Shown here: positions 16,731-25,900 of the stretch, one piece after another
Layout of the letters: each line of letters opens with the position of its first letter
How positions within the stretch are numbered: position 1 is the first letter of the stretch
Origin: JAKQHY01 sp034429475
GTDB taxonomy: Bacteria > Chloroflexota > Anaerolineae > B4-G1 > SLSP01
Length of the DNA stretch: 27,313 bases
Assembly: GCA_034429475.1 (NCBI GenBank)
Contig: DAOUGD010000323.1
Coordinates: 1 to 27,313, forward strand
Direction: 5' to 3'
Notes under the pieces: model-generated
Databases searched by the model: none
Told to the model about the DNA's origin: nothing
Seen by the model: the letters and a program-made list of their open reading frames with translations, nothing else
Program-made: the position numbers and the translations under genes

Positions 16731-17273
16731 ATGCTCGAAAAACTGAAAACTCTGGCAAGCACGCACCGCAAGGAACTGGTGCGCTTTTCCAAATTTCTCG
16801 TCGTTGGCACGATTGGCGCCATCGTGGACTTCGGGACGTATAACCTGATTCTAAATCCCATCAACGCGGCGGTCAACGTCGGCGGCGCGCTGTACGCTTT
16901 CCTGTTGAACCTCGGTCTGAAAGACCCGGCCAACTTCGGCCCGACGATTGCCGGGAGCATCTCCTTTGTGATCGCGGTGATCAGCAACTTCATCTGGAAC
17001 CGCTACTGGACTTATCCCGATTCCCGCAGCAAGCCGCTGGGCCGTCAGTTCGCCCAATTCTTCCTGATCAACCTGATGGGCATTGCCATCCGCGTTCCTA
17101 TCCTCACCTTCACCCATCGGCCTTTCTCCCGGTTGGTCGTTACCTTCGTCCCCGCCCTCACGGAGCAGGCCGACCGCCTCGGCAGCAACCTGGCCCTGGC
17201 CCTCGCCGTCGGCATCGTCCTCCTCTGGAACTTCTTTATCAACCGTATTTGGACGTACAACGACGTGAAGTGA
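16731..17273 (+). CDS. GtrA-family membrane protein
   Basis: 180 residues; ATG with AGGGGGAAGA upstream. Four hydrophobic segments at about 20-42, 72-96, 105-127 and 148-172. The family signatures are SNFIWNRYWTYPD (after segment 2) and the matching WNFFINRIWTYND at the C-terminus, both positively charged loop motifs. GtrA proteins are thought to flip or hold polyprenyl-phosphate-linked sugars for surface glycan modification. This one carries an extended loop (LNPINAAVNVGG...LNLGLKDPANFGPT) between segments 1 and 2. The following glycosyltransferase fits such a role. Confidence 0.9.
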   Translation: MLEKLKTLASTHRKELVRFSKFLVVGTIGAIVDFGTYNLILNPINAAVNVGGALYAFLLNLGLKDPANFGPTIAGSISFVIAVISNFIWNRYWTYPDSRSKPLGRQFAQFFLINLMGIAIRVPILTFTHRPFSRLVVTFVPALTEQADRLGSNLALALAVGIVLLWNFFINRIWTYNDVK

Positions 17274-17394
17274 GCGAGAAAGCGGATCAGTGAAAAAGCG
17301 AGGGAGCGGATGAGCGAATTACGGACTACGCAATACGCAATACGGAACTGACTTCCCGCACTCACTCCTCAGCACTCAGCACTCAGCACTAAAC
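17274..17394. repeat. Three different short-period arrays in one gap
   Basis: From left to right: GAGCGGAT/GAAAAAGCG-like units (17274-17317), TACGCAA units (17319-17346, also found at 6420-6470), and ACTCAGC units of period 7 (17369-17390). The last array ends 4 nt before the ATG of the glycosyltransferase, leaving no Shine-Dalgarno sequence. Confidence 0.6.
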
Positions 17395-18531
17395 ATGCAC
17401 ATCGCCATTGATTACACTGCCGCAGCCCGCCAGGGCGCCGGGATTGGCCGGTACGCCCGCGAGTTGATCACGGCGATCCTGGCCGCCGAGACGCCCCACC
17501 GCTACACGCTGATGGTCGCCGTGGGCGGCTTGGGTGTGGCGTGGGATGCCGAGAAGCGCCATTTGCGTCAAGCCGCCGGAGCGACGCCGCTCGCCTTCCG
17601 CGAACTGCCGATTACGGATGATTGGATGGCGCGGCTGTGGCAGCGCGCGCGCCTGCCCCTGCCCGCCGACCTCATCACCGGGCGCGCCGATCTCTTCTAC
17701 TCGCCGGATTTCGTCCTGCCGCCGTTGCGCCGCTCCACCCGCGCCCTGCTGACCGTTCACGATCTTTCCTTCCTGCGCCACGCGGAGACGTTCCCGCCCG
17801 CCCTGCGCGCCTACCTGACCGCCGCCGTTCCCCGCAGCGTCGCCCGCAGCGACCTCATCCTGGCCGATTCCGAAGCCACGCGCCGAGACCTCATGGAACT
17901 GCTACACGTCCGACCCGAAGCCGTCGCCACCCTCTATGGCGGCATCTCGCCGCGCTTCACACCGGATGCTGCGCCAGGAGAGCGTGAAACGCTACAGGCC
18001 AAATACGGCGTCGGCGCGCGGCCTTACATTCTGGCAGTGGGGACAGTCCAACCGCGCAAAAACTATCCCCTTCTAATGGAAGCCTGCGATCCACTGGCAA
18101 AGGCGCACGGCTTTGACCTGGTCATCGTCGGCAAGCCCGCCTGGCTGGCCGACGCCACTCTGACCGCCGCCGCCGCCCGCGATTACGTCCACCTGCTCGG
18201 CTTCTGCGACGACGCCGACCTCCCCGCCCTCTACCGGCAAGCGCGCCTCCTGGCCTTCCCCAGCCTCTACGAAGGCTTCGGCTTCCCTCCCCTGGAAGCG
18301 ATGGCGTGCGGCACGCCCGTGGTCGCCTCCACCGCCTCCAGCGTCCCGGAAGTCGTCGGGGAGGCCGGGCTGCTCTGCGATCCGCTGGATGGCTCCGCCT
18401 GGACTCAAGCCATCGCCCACCTGCTCACCGATGAACCCCTGCGCCAACGCTTGCGAGAAGCCGGGCAGGAACAGGCCGCGCGCTTCACCTGGGAAGCCGC
18501 CGCGCGCCGCTGGCTCACCCTCATCGCCTGA
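17395..18531 (+). CDS. Family 4 glycosyltransferase (GT-B fold)
   Basis: 378 residues. The start MHIAIDYTAA with GIGRYARELI is the usual N-terminus of this subgroup, so ATG 17395 is trusted although no ribosome site precedes it. The second domain has VGTVQPRKNY at about 216-225 and the E-x7-E motif in FPSLYEGFGFPPLEAMACGTPVV near 290, which binds the nucleotide sugar. HDLSFLRH near 121 is typical of mannosyl- or rhamnosyl-transferases of this kind. It would move a sugar from a nucleotide donor to a glycan or lipid acceptor at the cytoplasmic face of the membrane. Placed behind gtrA it suggests a small cell-surface glycan unit. Confidence 0.92.
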   Translation: MHIAIDYTAAARQGAGIGRYARELITAILAAETPHRYTLMVAVGGLGVAWDAEKRHLRQAAGATPLAFRELPITDDWMARLWQRARLPLPADLITGRADLFYSPDFVLPPLRRSTRALLTVHDLSFLRHAETFPPALRAYLTAAVPRSVARSDLILADSEATRRDLMELLHVRPEAVATLYGGISPRFTPDAAPGERETLQAKYGVGARPYILAVGTVQPRKNYPLLMEACDPLAKAHGFDLVIVGKPAWLADATLTAAAARDYVHLLGFCDDADLPALYRQARLLAFPSLYEGFGFPPLEAMACGTPVVASTASSVPEVVGEAGLLCDPLDGSAWTQAIAHLLTDEPLRQRLREAGQEQAARFTWEAAARRWLTLIA

Positions 18532-18547
18532 TCCTCTGCCAATCTTT

Positions 18548-18620
18548 TTCACCGCAGAGGACGCCAAGTTCGCAGAGATTTTATGATCATTCTGCGTTCT
18601 TTGCGATCTCTGCGGTGGAA
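18548..18620. repeat. Inverted repeat (CACCGCAGAG family), possible terminator
   Basis: The left arm 18548-18575 (TTCACCGCAGAGGACGCCAA...) pairs with the right arm 18592-18620 (...GATCTCTGCGGTGGAA) with a few mismatches. Each arm has repeated CGCAGAG/CGCxxAG units. It begins 16 nt after the glycosyltransferase stop and may terminate that transcript. Similar CACCGCAGAG palindromes occur between genes in unrelated bacteria, as far as I recall. Confidence 0.6.
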
Positions 18621-18750
18621 TCCTACTTGTCTGTGATTCGCCACTATCCACAAAACGATAAATCCTGTAAAATGAAGTAGAGGTTGAGGTACGGGGTGAG
18701 CGGGCGGGAACCCTCACCCTTAACACCGCATCCCATCAGATGAAAATTCT

Positions 18751-18821
18751 TACCACGAATTTTCACGAATCTACCCTAATCCCACGCAGTAATTCGTGAA
18801 GATTCGTGAAGATTCGTGGTA
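18751..18821. repeat. Near-perfect 22-bp inverted repeat (GATTCGTGAA family) before the cyclase gene
   Basis: Arms 18751-18772 (TACCACGAAT...) and 18800-18821 (...GATTCGTGGTA) pair with one mismatch. The right arm is part of a direct array of three GATTCGTGAA units (period 10). The stem ends 17 nt before the cyclase start and directly before its ribosome site. Confidence 0.65.
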
Positions 18822-18838
18822 TGCTGTTAGGGAGGGGC

Positions 18839-21800
18839 ATGACGGACACGTTCATACCCGGCGATCCGCAAGAAGCAGCCGGGGAACTGACATTCTTGCG
18901 GCAAATTTTACGCTACCAGCCGGATTTGCTGACCCATCTCCAAGACCTGCTGGACGCGGTCGCGGCGCACCTGCCGCGCGTGATCGCGCGGCGAGTGATT
19001 GAAGCGCCGCCCAGCGGCCCGCTGGCGCTGCCCATTGAGGGTACGGTAATGTTCGCCGACATTGACGGCTTCACTCCCCTCTCCGAACGCTTCGCGCAGA
19101 CGGCCTCCGAAGAGGGCGCGGAAGAACTGACCGAACTGGTCAACCGCTTCCTCGAAATCCTCATCCACACCAGCAGCCGCTACGGCGGCGACATCCAGAA
19201 ATTCGGCGGCGACGCCGGGATGCTGCTCTTCGAGGGCGAGCAGCACGTCCAGCGGGCCATCGCCGCCTCCCTCGAAGTGCAGGCGGCGATGGAAAGCCAG
19301 ATGGGCGAAGTTCACACCTCCCTGGGGACGTTCCCCCTGCGCATCGCCATCGGCCTCGGTTCGGGGCGGATGGTGGGGATGGGATTGGGGAATCAGGAAG
19401 GCCGGGAGTGGTTGCTGACCGGCGCGCCGCTCAAAGGAATGGGACGCGCGCAAAGCGCCGCGCCGGCCGGCTGCGTCGTCTGGGAAGCGCCACAGCCGGA
19501 AGACTGCGCTCTCTTTGAGGGTGAGCCGCTGGAAGAAGCCCGGCTCTATCTCATCCACCGGCTACACGCCGCGCCGCCCCCGCAAGCGCCGCAGCCGCTG
19601 GCGCAGCCGCCGCAGCGGGAAAAGGTCGAACTGCTCCACTGGTTGATCTCTCGCCTGGACGCGCTGACGCCCTACCTGGCGCCCGCTCTGCTGGAACGGC
19701 TGACCACCGCCGCCGACCCCCGGCAGGTGGGCCAATGGAGCGAGCACCGGCAGGTCACGATTTTGATGGTGTCGCTGGCGGGCTTCCCCGAACTGAGCAT
19801 CCACTGGGAGAACCCCGCCGCGCTGCAACGCGCCGTCCGAGAGCCAAATGACATCTTCGTCCGCGCCCGCGACGTCATCCACCAGTATGACGGCATCGTC
19901 AACAAAATCGGCGCATCGCCGCAGGGCGCGTACCTGATGGCGCTCTTCGGCGCGCCCAAGGCGCACGAGGACGACCCGCTGCGCGCGGTGTTGGCCGCGC
20001 TGGAATTGCAGGAACGCGCCGAATTGCCGCTGCGCATCGGCATCAACAGCGGCGCGGTGTTCGCCGGCAACGTCGGCGCCGCCGAGCGGCGGGAATACAC
20101 CGTGATGGGCGACGAGGTCAACCTGGCCTACCGCCTGATGGCCGCCACCGAACCGAATCAAATCTGGTTGGGGCCGAACACCGCCCGCCATCCCATCATC
20201 CGACGACGCGTGATGGGAGAGTACGCGCCGCCGCGTCACTTCAAGGGCAAGGCCGATCCCATCGCCCCCTTCATCGCCCGGAAAGTGCAGCAAACCCTCA
20301 CGGACATCAACGCCGCTGAAGAACTGCCGCTGGCCGACCGCGAGGCAGAGCTGGCATCCATGGGCGAGGTATTCCAGCAAGCGTTGACGGACGGCGCACA
20401 GGTCATCCTTCTCAGCGGCGCGGCCGGCGTGGGCAAAACCCGGCTGGCGCACGCCGCCGTCGCGCAGGCGCAGACATTGGGCTTCAGGGTCTACGAAGGC
20501 GTGGCGCCCTCCTACGGCGCGCACCTGCCCTACGCCGCCTGGGAACGCCCACTGTTGGCGCTGCTAGACCTGGAAAACGTCCCCCAGGAACGTTATGCCG
20601 ACGCCTTCGAAGCCGCCTTAAGCCGCCACCATCTAGGCGTCTGGGGCGCGCTGCTCGCGCCGCTGGTGGGGTTGGACATCCCCCCGCTGCCGGAAATCGC
20701 CGCCTTGACGCCGGACATGCGCGAGAAGCAGCGCCAGCAGGCGTTGAGCGCGCTGTGGGCGCAGGCAGCGACCCACACTCCCACCCTGCTCATCCTCGAA
20801 AACGCACACTGGATGCCGCAGACTTCGCTGAGTTTGCTGATGGCGTTGAGCGCGCAGCCCGCGCCCGCGCCCTTCGTGCTGCTGATCACACAGCGCGATC
20901 AGGCCGCGGTGGAAAACCACTGGCCAGAGGCGGCTCACTTCCATACCCTGGCCCTGGAGCCGCTGAGCCGTGAGGCCACCATCGCCCTGGCGCGGCAAAT
21001 TGCACACACGACCACTCTGCCGCGCGAGGTTGAGCGCTGGTTCGTCAAACGTGGGGGCGGCATCCCGCTGTTCACCGTCGAGGCGGTGCGCACCCTGCTC
21101 GCCTCAGGCATCCTTGCCCGGCAGGGCAATCAGTGGACGTTGACGCAGCCGCTCGAAGAAGCGCCGTTGCCGGAGACAGCCTACGGGATGATTCAGAGCC
21201 GCATTGATCAGTTGGAGCCGCCCAGCCGCCACCTGCTGCGCGCCGCCACCGTCGTCGGCGAGCAGATGACCGTGCCGATGTTGGTGGCCGGCTACGGCGA
21301 AGAGCCGCGCCCCACCGTCGAGCGCCGCCTCCCGCGCCTCGTACCCCTCGGCCTCGTGTCCGGCGATGCCCACAACGAGACACTCATTTTCCATCAGCCC
21401 CTTATCCGCGAGGTGGCCTATCACGGGCTGCCGTTCCGCATCCGGCGGCTCATTCACCGGCGGTTAAGTGAATATCTGGGACAAAATCGGGAACAGGCCA
21501 CGTCCAACTGGCTGGCGCTGCTGGCCTACCACGCCTTCGAAGGGCAGGATTGGGAACAGGCCATCCGCGCCAACCTGGAACTGGGGAAACGCGCGCAGCA
21601 GAACTACTTGTTGGAGCAGGCCGCCCAGGCCTACCGGCGGGTCATCGAGGCCATCGCCGCCGGGGGCGTGGCCGCGCCGCAGGCCCGGTTTGAGGCGGAG
21701 CAGTGTTGGGGGCAAATTCTCACGCTCCAGGGGCAGTACGAGGAGGCGCTGCGCCATTTTGAGCAAGCTCGCCAACTGCTCCCCGCCGTGCCTACCGACT

Positions 21801-22942
21801 CGGCGGACATCTGCCGGCTGGCCCGCCTGGATTACGAATTAACCCAGGTGCTGACGAACCAGGGCCGCTATCAGGAAGTGCTGGAAACCATCGAACACGG
21901 GCTGTCGCTGCCCGACATAGCGGCTCACGTCATCGGTGCGCAGTTGCAGATGCAGCGGGCCGGGTTGTTTCATCAGCAGGGAAACTACGCCGAAGAGGAG
22001 CAGTGGATCCGCCGCAGCGTGGAAATGGTGCGGGACATGCAAGACGATGAGGCGCTTAAAATCCGCGCGCGGGCGCTGTATCGGCTGGCCTACCTGATCT
22101 CGGTGCGCGGGGAGACGCTTCAGGCGTTGGAACTGGGAGAACAAAGCCTGAGCATCTATCAAAGATTGCACGACCTCAAGCGGGAAATAGATGCCCGCAA
22201 CAACCTCTTGCTCGTCAACCTGGCCCTCAGCCGGTGGGACGCGGCAGTGGGCCACGGCGAACAGGGCCTCAAGCTGGCGCAGCGCATCCAGGACAGTGAG
22301 GGCGAGGCGCGACTGGCGGCCAATCTGGGGGAGGTCTACCGCTACCAGGGGCGCATCCGTGAAGCACGCATGTCCTACCAGTTGACGCTGAAAATCGCCC
22401 AAACGCTCGGCATTACCTACGGCATCGCCCTGATGGAGAACAATCTGGCCGCGCTGGCGCTGTACGAGGATAAATTAGAGGAGGCTGCGCAGCACCTGGA
22501 CCGGGCCGAAATGCTCTTCAAGCAAATCGGCGCCGAAATTATGCTGCCGGAGACCTACCGGCATCGCAGCCTCCTGGCCCTGGCGCTTCACGATCACGCC
22601 GCCGCCCTGACGTTGGCGCAGCAATCCCTGGCATTGGCTGAAGCCCAGGGCGCGCGCTCCGAAGTGGGACTTACGCAGCGCGTCCTGGCCGAGATTTACC
22701 TGGCGCAGGGTCAATGCGCGGAGGCTTCCAATGCCGTGGCCCAGGCGTTGGCCGTCGCGCAGGCCAACCAGGATCGCTACCGGCAGGCGCAGGCGCGGTT
22801 GACCCAGGCGCGGCTGCACGCCGCCTGCGACGATCCCATTGTCGCCCGCGAAACTTTAGACCACGCGCTCGGTGAATTTGCCGCGCTGGGCGCAACCCAC
22901 GACCTCCAACAGGGGCAAGCGCTGCTCAAATCCTGGGAATAG
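18839..22942 (+). CDS. Tandem class III nucleotidyl cyclase fused to AAA-type ATPase and TPR
   Basis: 1367 residues from ATG 18839, chosen for AGGGAGGGGC just before it; in-frame ATGs at 18806 and 18821 lie in the repeat. Cyclase domain 1 (about 65-210) has both metal aspartates (D74, D76 in MFADIDGF), K121 and D125, but has K199 where the conserved Asn should be. Domain 2 (about 300-450) has lost the metals (S312, A314) but keeps K356, N428 and R432 in GDEVNLAYR. The two domains thus complement each other. Next come a P-loop ATPase (GAAGVGKTR, K533) with a modified Walker B (LLILENAHW, E654-N655) and about 450 residues of TPR. Domain order matches animal soluble adenylyl cyclase (ADCY10). 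It would make cAMP or cGMP in the cytoplasm. It lies 36 nt before the protease gene. Confidence 0.92.
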   Translation: MTDTFIPGDPQEAAGELTFLRQILRYQPDLLTHLQDLLDAVAAHLPRVIARRVIEAPPSGPLALPIEGTVMFADIDGFTPLSERFAQTASEEGAEELTELVNRFLEILIHTSSRYGGDIQKFGGDAGMLLFEGEQHVQRAIAASLEVQAAMESQMGEVHTSLGTFPLRIAIGLGSGRMVGMGLGNQEGREWLLTGAPLKGMGRAQSAAPAGCVVWEAPQPEDCALFEGEPLEEARLYLIHRLHAAPPPQAPQPLAQPPQREKVELLHWLISRLDALTPYLAPALLERLTTAADPRQVGQWSEHRQVTILMVSLAGFPELSIHWENPAALQRAVREPNDIFVRARDVIHQYDGIVNKIGASPQGAYLMALFGAPKAHEDDPLRAVLAALELQERAELPLRIGINSGAVFAGNVGAAERREYTVMGDEVNLAYRLMAATEPNQIWLGPNTARHPIIRRRVMGEYAPPRHFKGKADPIAPFIARKVQQTLTDINAAEELPLADREAELASMGEVFQQALTDGAQVILLSGAAGVGKTRLAHAAVAQAQTLGFRVYEGVAPSYGAHLPYAAWERPLLALLDLENVPQERYADAFEAALSRHHLGVWGALLAPLVGLDIPPLPEIAALTPDMREKQRQQALSALWAQAATHTPTLLILENAHWMPQTSLSLLMALSAQPAPAPFVLLITQRDQAAVENHWPEAAHFHTLALEPLSREATIALARQIAHTTTLPREVERWFVKRGGGIPLFTVEAVRTLLASGILARQGNQWTLTQPLEEAPLPETAYGMIQSRIDQLEPPSRHLLRAATVVGEQMTVPMLVAGYGEEPRPTVERRLPRLVPLGLVSGDAHNETLIFHQPLIREVAYHGLPFRIRRLIHRRLSEYLGQNREQATSNWLALLAYHAFEGQDWEQAIRANLELGKRAQQNYLLEQAAQAYRRVIEAIAAGGVAAPQARFEAEQCWGQILTLQGQYEEALRHFEQARQLLPAVPTDSADICRLARLDYELTQVLTNQGRYQEVLETIEHGLSLPDIAAHVIGAQLQMQRAGLFHQQGNYAEEEQWIRRSVEMVRDMQDDEALKIRARALYRLAYLISVRGETLQALELGEQSLSIYQRLHDLKREIDARNNLLLVNLALSRWDAAVGHGEQGLKLAQRIQDSEGEARLAANLGEVYRYQGRIREARMSYQLTLKIAQTLGITYGIALMENNLAALALYEDKLEEAAQHLDRAEMLFKQIGAEIMLPETYRHRSLLALALHDHAAALTLAQQSLALAEAQGARSEVGLTQRVLAEIYLAQGQCAEASNAVAQALAVAQANQDRYRQAQARLTQARLHAACDDPIVARETLDHALGEFAALGATHDLQQGQALLKSWE

Positions 22943-22978
22943 ATCGTATTGTTTTTCAGTGATGTAAGGAGGTTAACA

Positions 22979-25900
22979 ATGAAAAAACGATGTTTTCGCA
23001 TCGTCCTGACCCTGGCCGGCGCCGCCCTGGGGTTAGGACTCTTCTGGCAGTTCAATGTTGCCCAAAACGCGCTCACTGCCGATGTGACCGCGCCGGCCGC
23101 CCCTACCCAGGAAACGCTGGCCGGCGCCAGTTATCCCATCATCCACGACTTACTGGTGTCTCCGTACTGCGCCGTACCTTACTTCGATGTCAGCGCCGGG
23201 AAACCGCCCATGACAATCTATGCGCTCAATGTCTACGGTTCGCCCAATACGGTCACCTTGAACCTGTATGATCCGGCAGGCGCCTTGATAGGGCGCACCG
23301 ATCATAACGTGAGGGGCGACAGCTTCACCCAATTCACTTCCGCAGAAATGGCCGAGCTTTTGAGCACCGGGGCAACTTCAGGAACCGCCTACGTGACCGG
23401 AAGTTACTCTATCGCCTGCCTGGTCAAACACCTGCCGGACGCCAACTCGCCCTATCTCGCCGCGTATACGGCCCGCGATCTGAACAGCCGCATCATCTTT
23501 CCCTGGGTCGGTCAGGCCCGCGCCGATTTGACGCCGCGCATTTACCTCCAGAACACGACAGCGGCCACGATGGATATGCATGTCGAACTATGGGTCGCCG
23601 GCGCAACGCGCTTCACCGACACCCTTATCATGCCGGGATATGGCCTCTGGGTTTATGATCCCTTTGCCCAGGGCCACCTGTCTCCCGGCGAGGCCGGGAT
23701 CGTAGTCTTTGAATCGCCAGAACGTCCCATGAGCGCCATGCTGGCGCAGGTTGACCCGAACGGACACTTCGTCGAAACGTGGGAAGCCATCCCTTTCGGT
23801 TACAACTACCGGCTCACCATTCCCCAAACCCTCAACCGCGCGGATAACATCCACAGTGACGTCTGGATCGCCCAGGTTGAGCCAGCTTCGGCCGGCAACG
23901 CCTCCTGGCTCGACTACTATCGCATTGGCGACGGGAACCTTATCTCGCAAGCCACCGGTCTGACCTTTGGCTATGGGCAAGTCTACCAACCCCCCCCGCC
24001 CTCCTCCTCCTGGGCCGGCAGCATCGTAGTTAACTCTGATGCCGGCAACTCGCCGAATTTTTCCGCTATGGTATTGGAACGCAATCCCAACGACGCGCCA
24101 GGTGTTGACCTCTCCGGCTACAGCGTCTACGGCGGAGATTGGGCGAATTATTACCCGTTCTATCTCCCTAATGTCACCCGTTACCATGACCGCGCGACGC
24201 ATTTCTGGGCCTACAATGATTCCGGCTATGTCAGCACCACTATCCACCTGGCGATTTACGATCAGGATGGCGTGGAACGCGCCCATCGCGCGCGCCTGGT
24301 AGAACCCCACGCGGCCGTCGTCTGGGATCAGGCCGCCATGACCGAACTGGAACTGGGGTTCGAAGGCTGGGGGCGCATCTATTCAGACGATTACTCGACC
24401 AACATCATCGTGGTGGGCGGCGAAAGCACCTTTGCGATCCCGACGACGGGCGCGCACGATCCCTACGAGTACAACGACACGTACCGCACCGCCGCCCACT
24501 TAAGCGTCCCCACGGTGATCACAGCCCCCATCGGGTGGGAAGGCGACCGCGACTGGTACGCCTTCAACCTCAGCGTCCCCTCTTTGGTGACGGCGACGCT
24601 GCTCGATCTGCCCGCCGACTACGAGTTGCTCCTGGCGATGGATCCGGCGCTCTTGCCCGACCTGGCGCCGGGACGTGAATTGGGCTACCTGGACGATACA
24701 GCTCAAAGCAATGCTGAAGGTGGTCTGACCAGTGTAGGCGGTTGGTCGTCTCTCGGCGGCTGGTCGTCCCTGGGTGGCTGGTCGTCCCTGGGCGGTTGGT
24801 CCTCTCTGGGCGGCTGGTCCTCTCTGGGCGGCTGGTCGTCTCTCGGCGGCTGGTCGTCCTTGGGCGGCTGGTCGTCCTTGTCATCCAATCCCGACACGCA
24901 AGCTGAACACCTCCAGGTCGTCGCCATGTTCCCCGGAACCTACTACGCCATCGTCGTCCCCAAAGATCGCCGGGCGTACTCCGCGCTCCCCTATACGCTG
25001 AATTTGGACGTCCAGCCGTTGGATATACCGTCCTGCACCTGGGAACCCACCTACACCATCCCCCACTTCGCCACCGACATCTACACCGGCGCCACGGTCG
25101 CCCCCATGAACCCGCCTATGACCCTCATCCTCTACAATCCCACGCGGTTGGCCCGCACCTACGGACTTTCCCGCACCAACGCGCTGACGCAAAGCCTGCG
25201 CCTCCTGGCCGACGCGCCCTATGTGCGCGGCATCCTCTATCCCATTGGCGAGAGCGCGGAAGTGGCCGCCGCCTACAATGCCTGGAACGCCGCCTATTGC
25301 AGTGTGCCGGCCGCCAACGCCCTGGCGCAGGCCATCCGCGAGTCGGTCATCGCGCCGGTGGTGAATGACCCGAATAACGCCATTGAGTACCTCGTGGTCG
25401 TCGGCAGCGACGAGCAAATCCCGCTCTACCGGCAGAAAGACCTTACCGCTATCGCCAACGAGCGCGAGTTTGCCCGCGCGCAATATGCCGGATCGGCCAC
25501 CGGCGCGGCCACCAGGCTCGGCTACTACCTTACCGACGACGCCTACGGCACCCTCCCCGGCGCAGAACTGGGATGGCGCGGGCAATACTTCTGGCGTCCC
25601 AGCCGCGCCACCGGGCGGTTGGTGGAGACGCCGGAAGAAATGAGCGTGATGATCAACGCTTTCCTGGAAAAGGGCGGGTTGCTCAACGCATCCGACGCGC
25701 TGGTCACGGGCTATGACTTCATCACCGACTCGGCGCTGAGCATCGAGAGCTTGCTGGCGCAAATGCTCACCACCGCGCCGGACAGTTTGATCAGCGACAC
25801 ATGGACGGCGGACGACCTGCGCGCCGCCTGGCCCAACCACGCCGCCAGCGCCCCGGACCTGGTCTCCGTCAACGCACACTTCGAACATTGGGCCGCGCTG

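Larger units (their letters stand above)
18532..18838. other. 307-bp gap with three hairpins, no gene
   Basis: No coding frame is convincing. It holds an inverted repeat at 18548-18620, a GGGTGAG/CTCACCC hairpin around 18697-18719, and a nearly perfect inverted repeat at 18751-18821 in front of the cyclase gene. Any promoter for the cyclase should lie here, but I see no strong -35/-10 pair. Confidence 0.5.

Noticed and set aside
16583..16993. 137-residue N-terminal extension of the second GNAT
   Set aside because: It runs antisense through gtrA and its promoter and has no GNAT-like content.
17369..17390. CRISPR or plasmid iteron array (ACTCAGC units)
   Set aside because: Only three to four 7-nt units, no spacers, no Cas or replication gene nearby.
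18548..18821. tRNA or small structured RNA in the 307-bp gap
   Set aside because: The stems are simple inverted repeats made of tandem units; no cloverleaf or T-loop sequence is visible.
19562..20524. 320-residue minus-strand frame opposite the cyclase
   Set aside because: Shadow of the high-GC coding strand, no recognisable domain.
24737..24880. CRISPR-like array
   Set aside because: Units are contiguous 18-mers with no spacers and lie inside a coding frame.
24570..24927. Minus-strand frames rich in DDQPPR or TTSRPE repeats
   Set aside because: They are the complement of the GGWSSL array in a real gene and have no start context.
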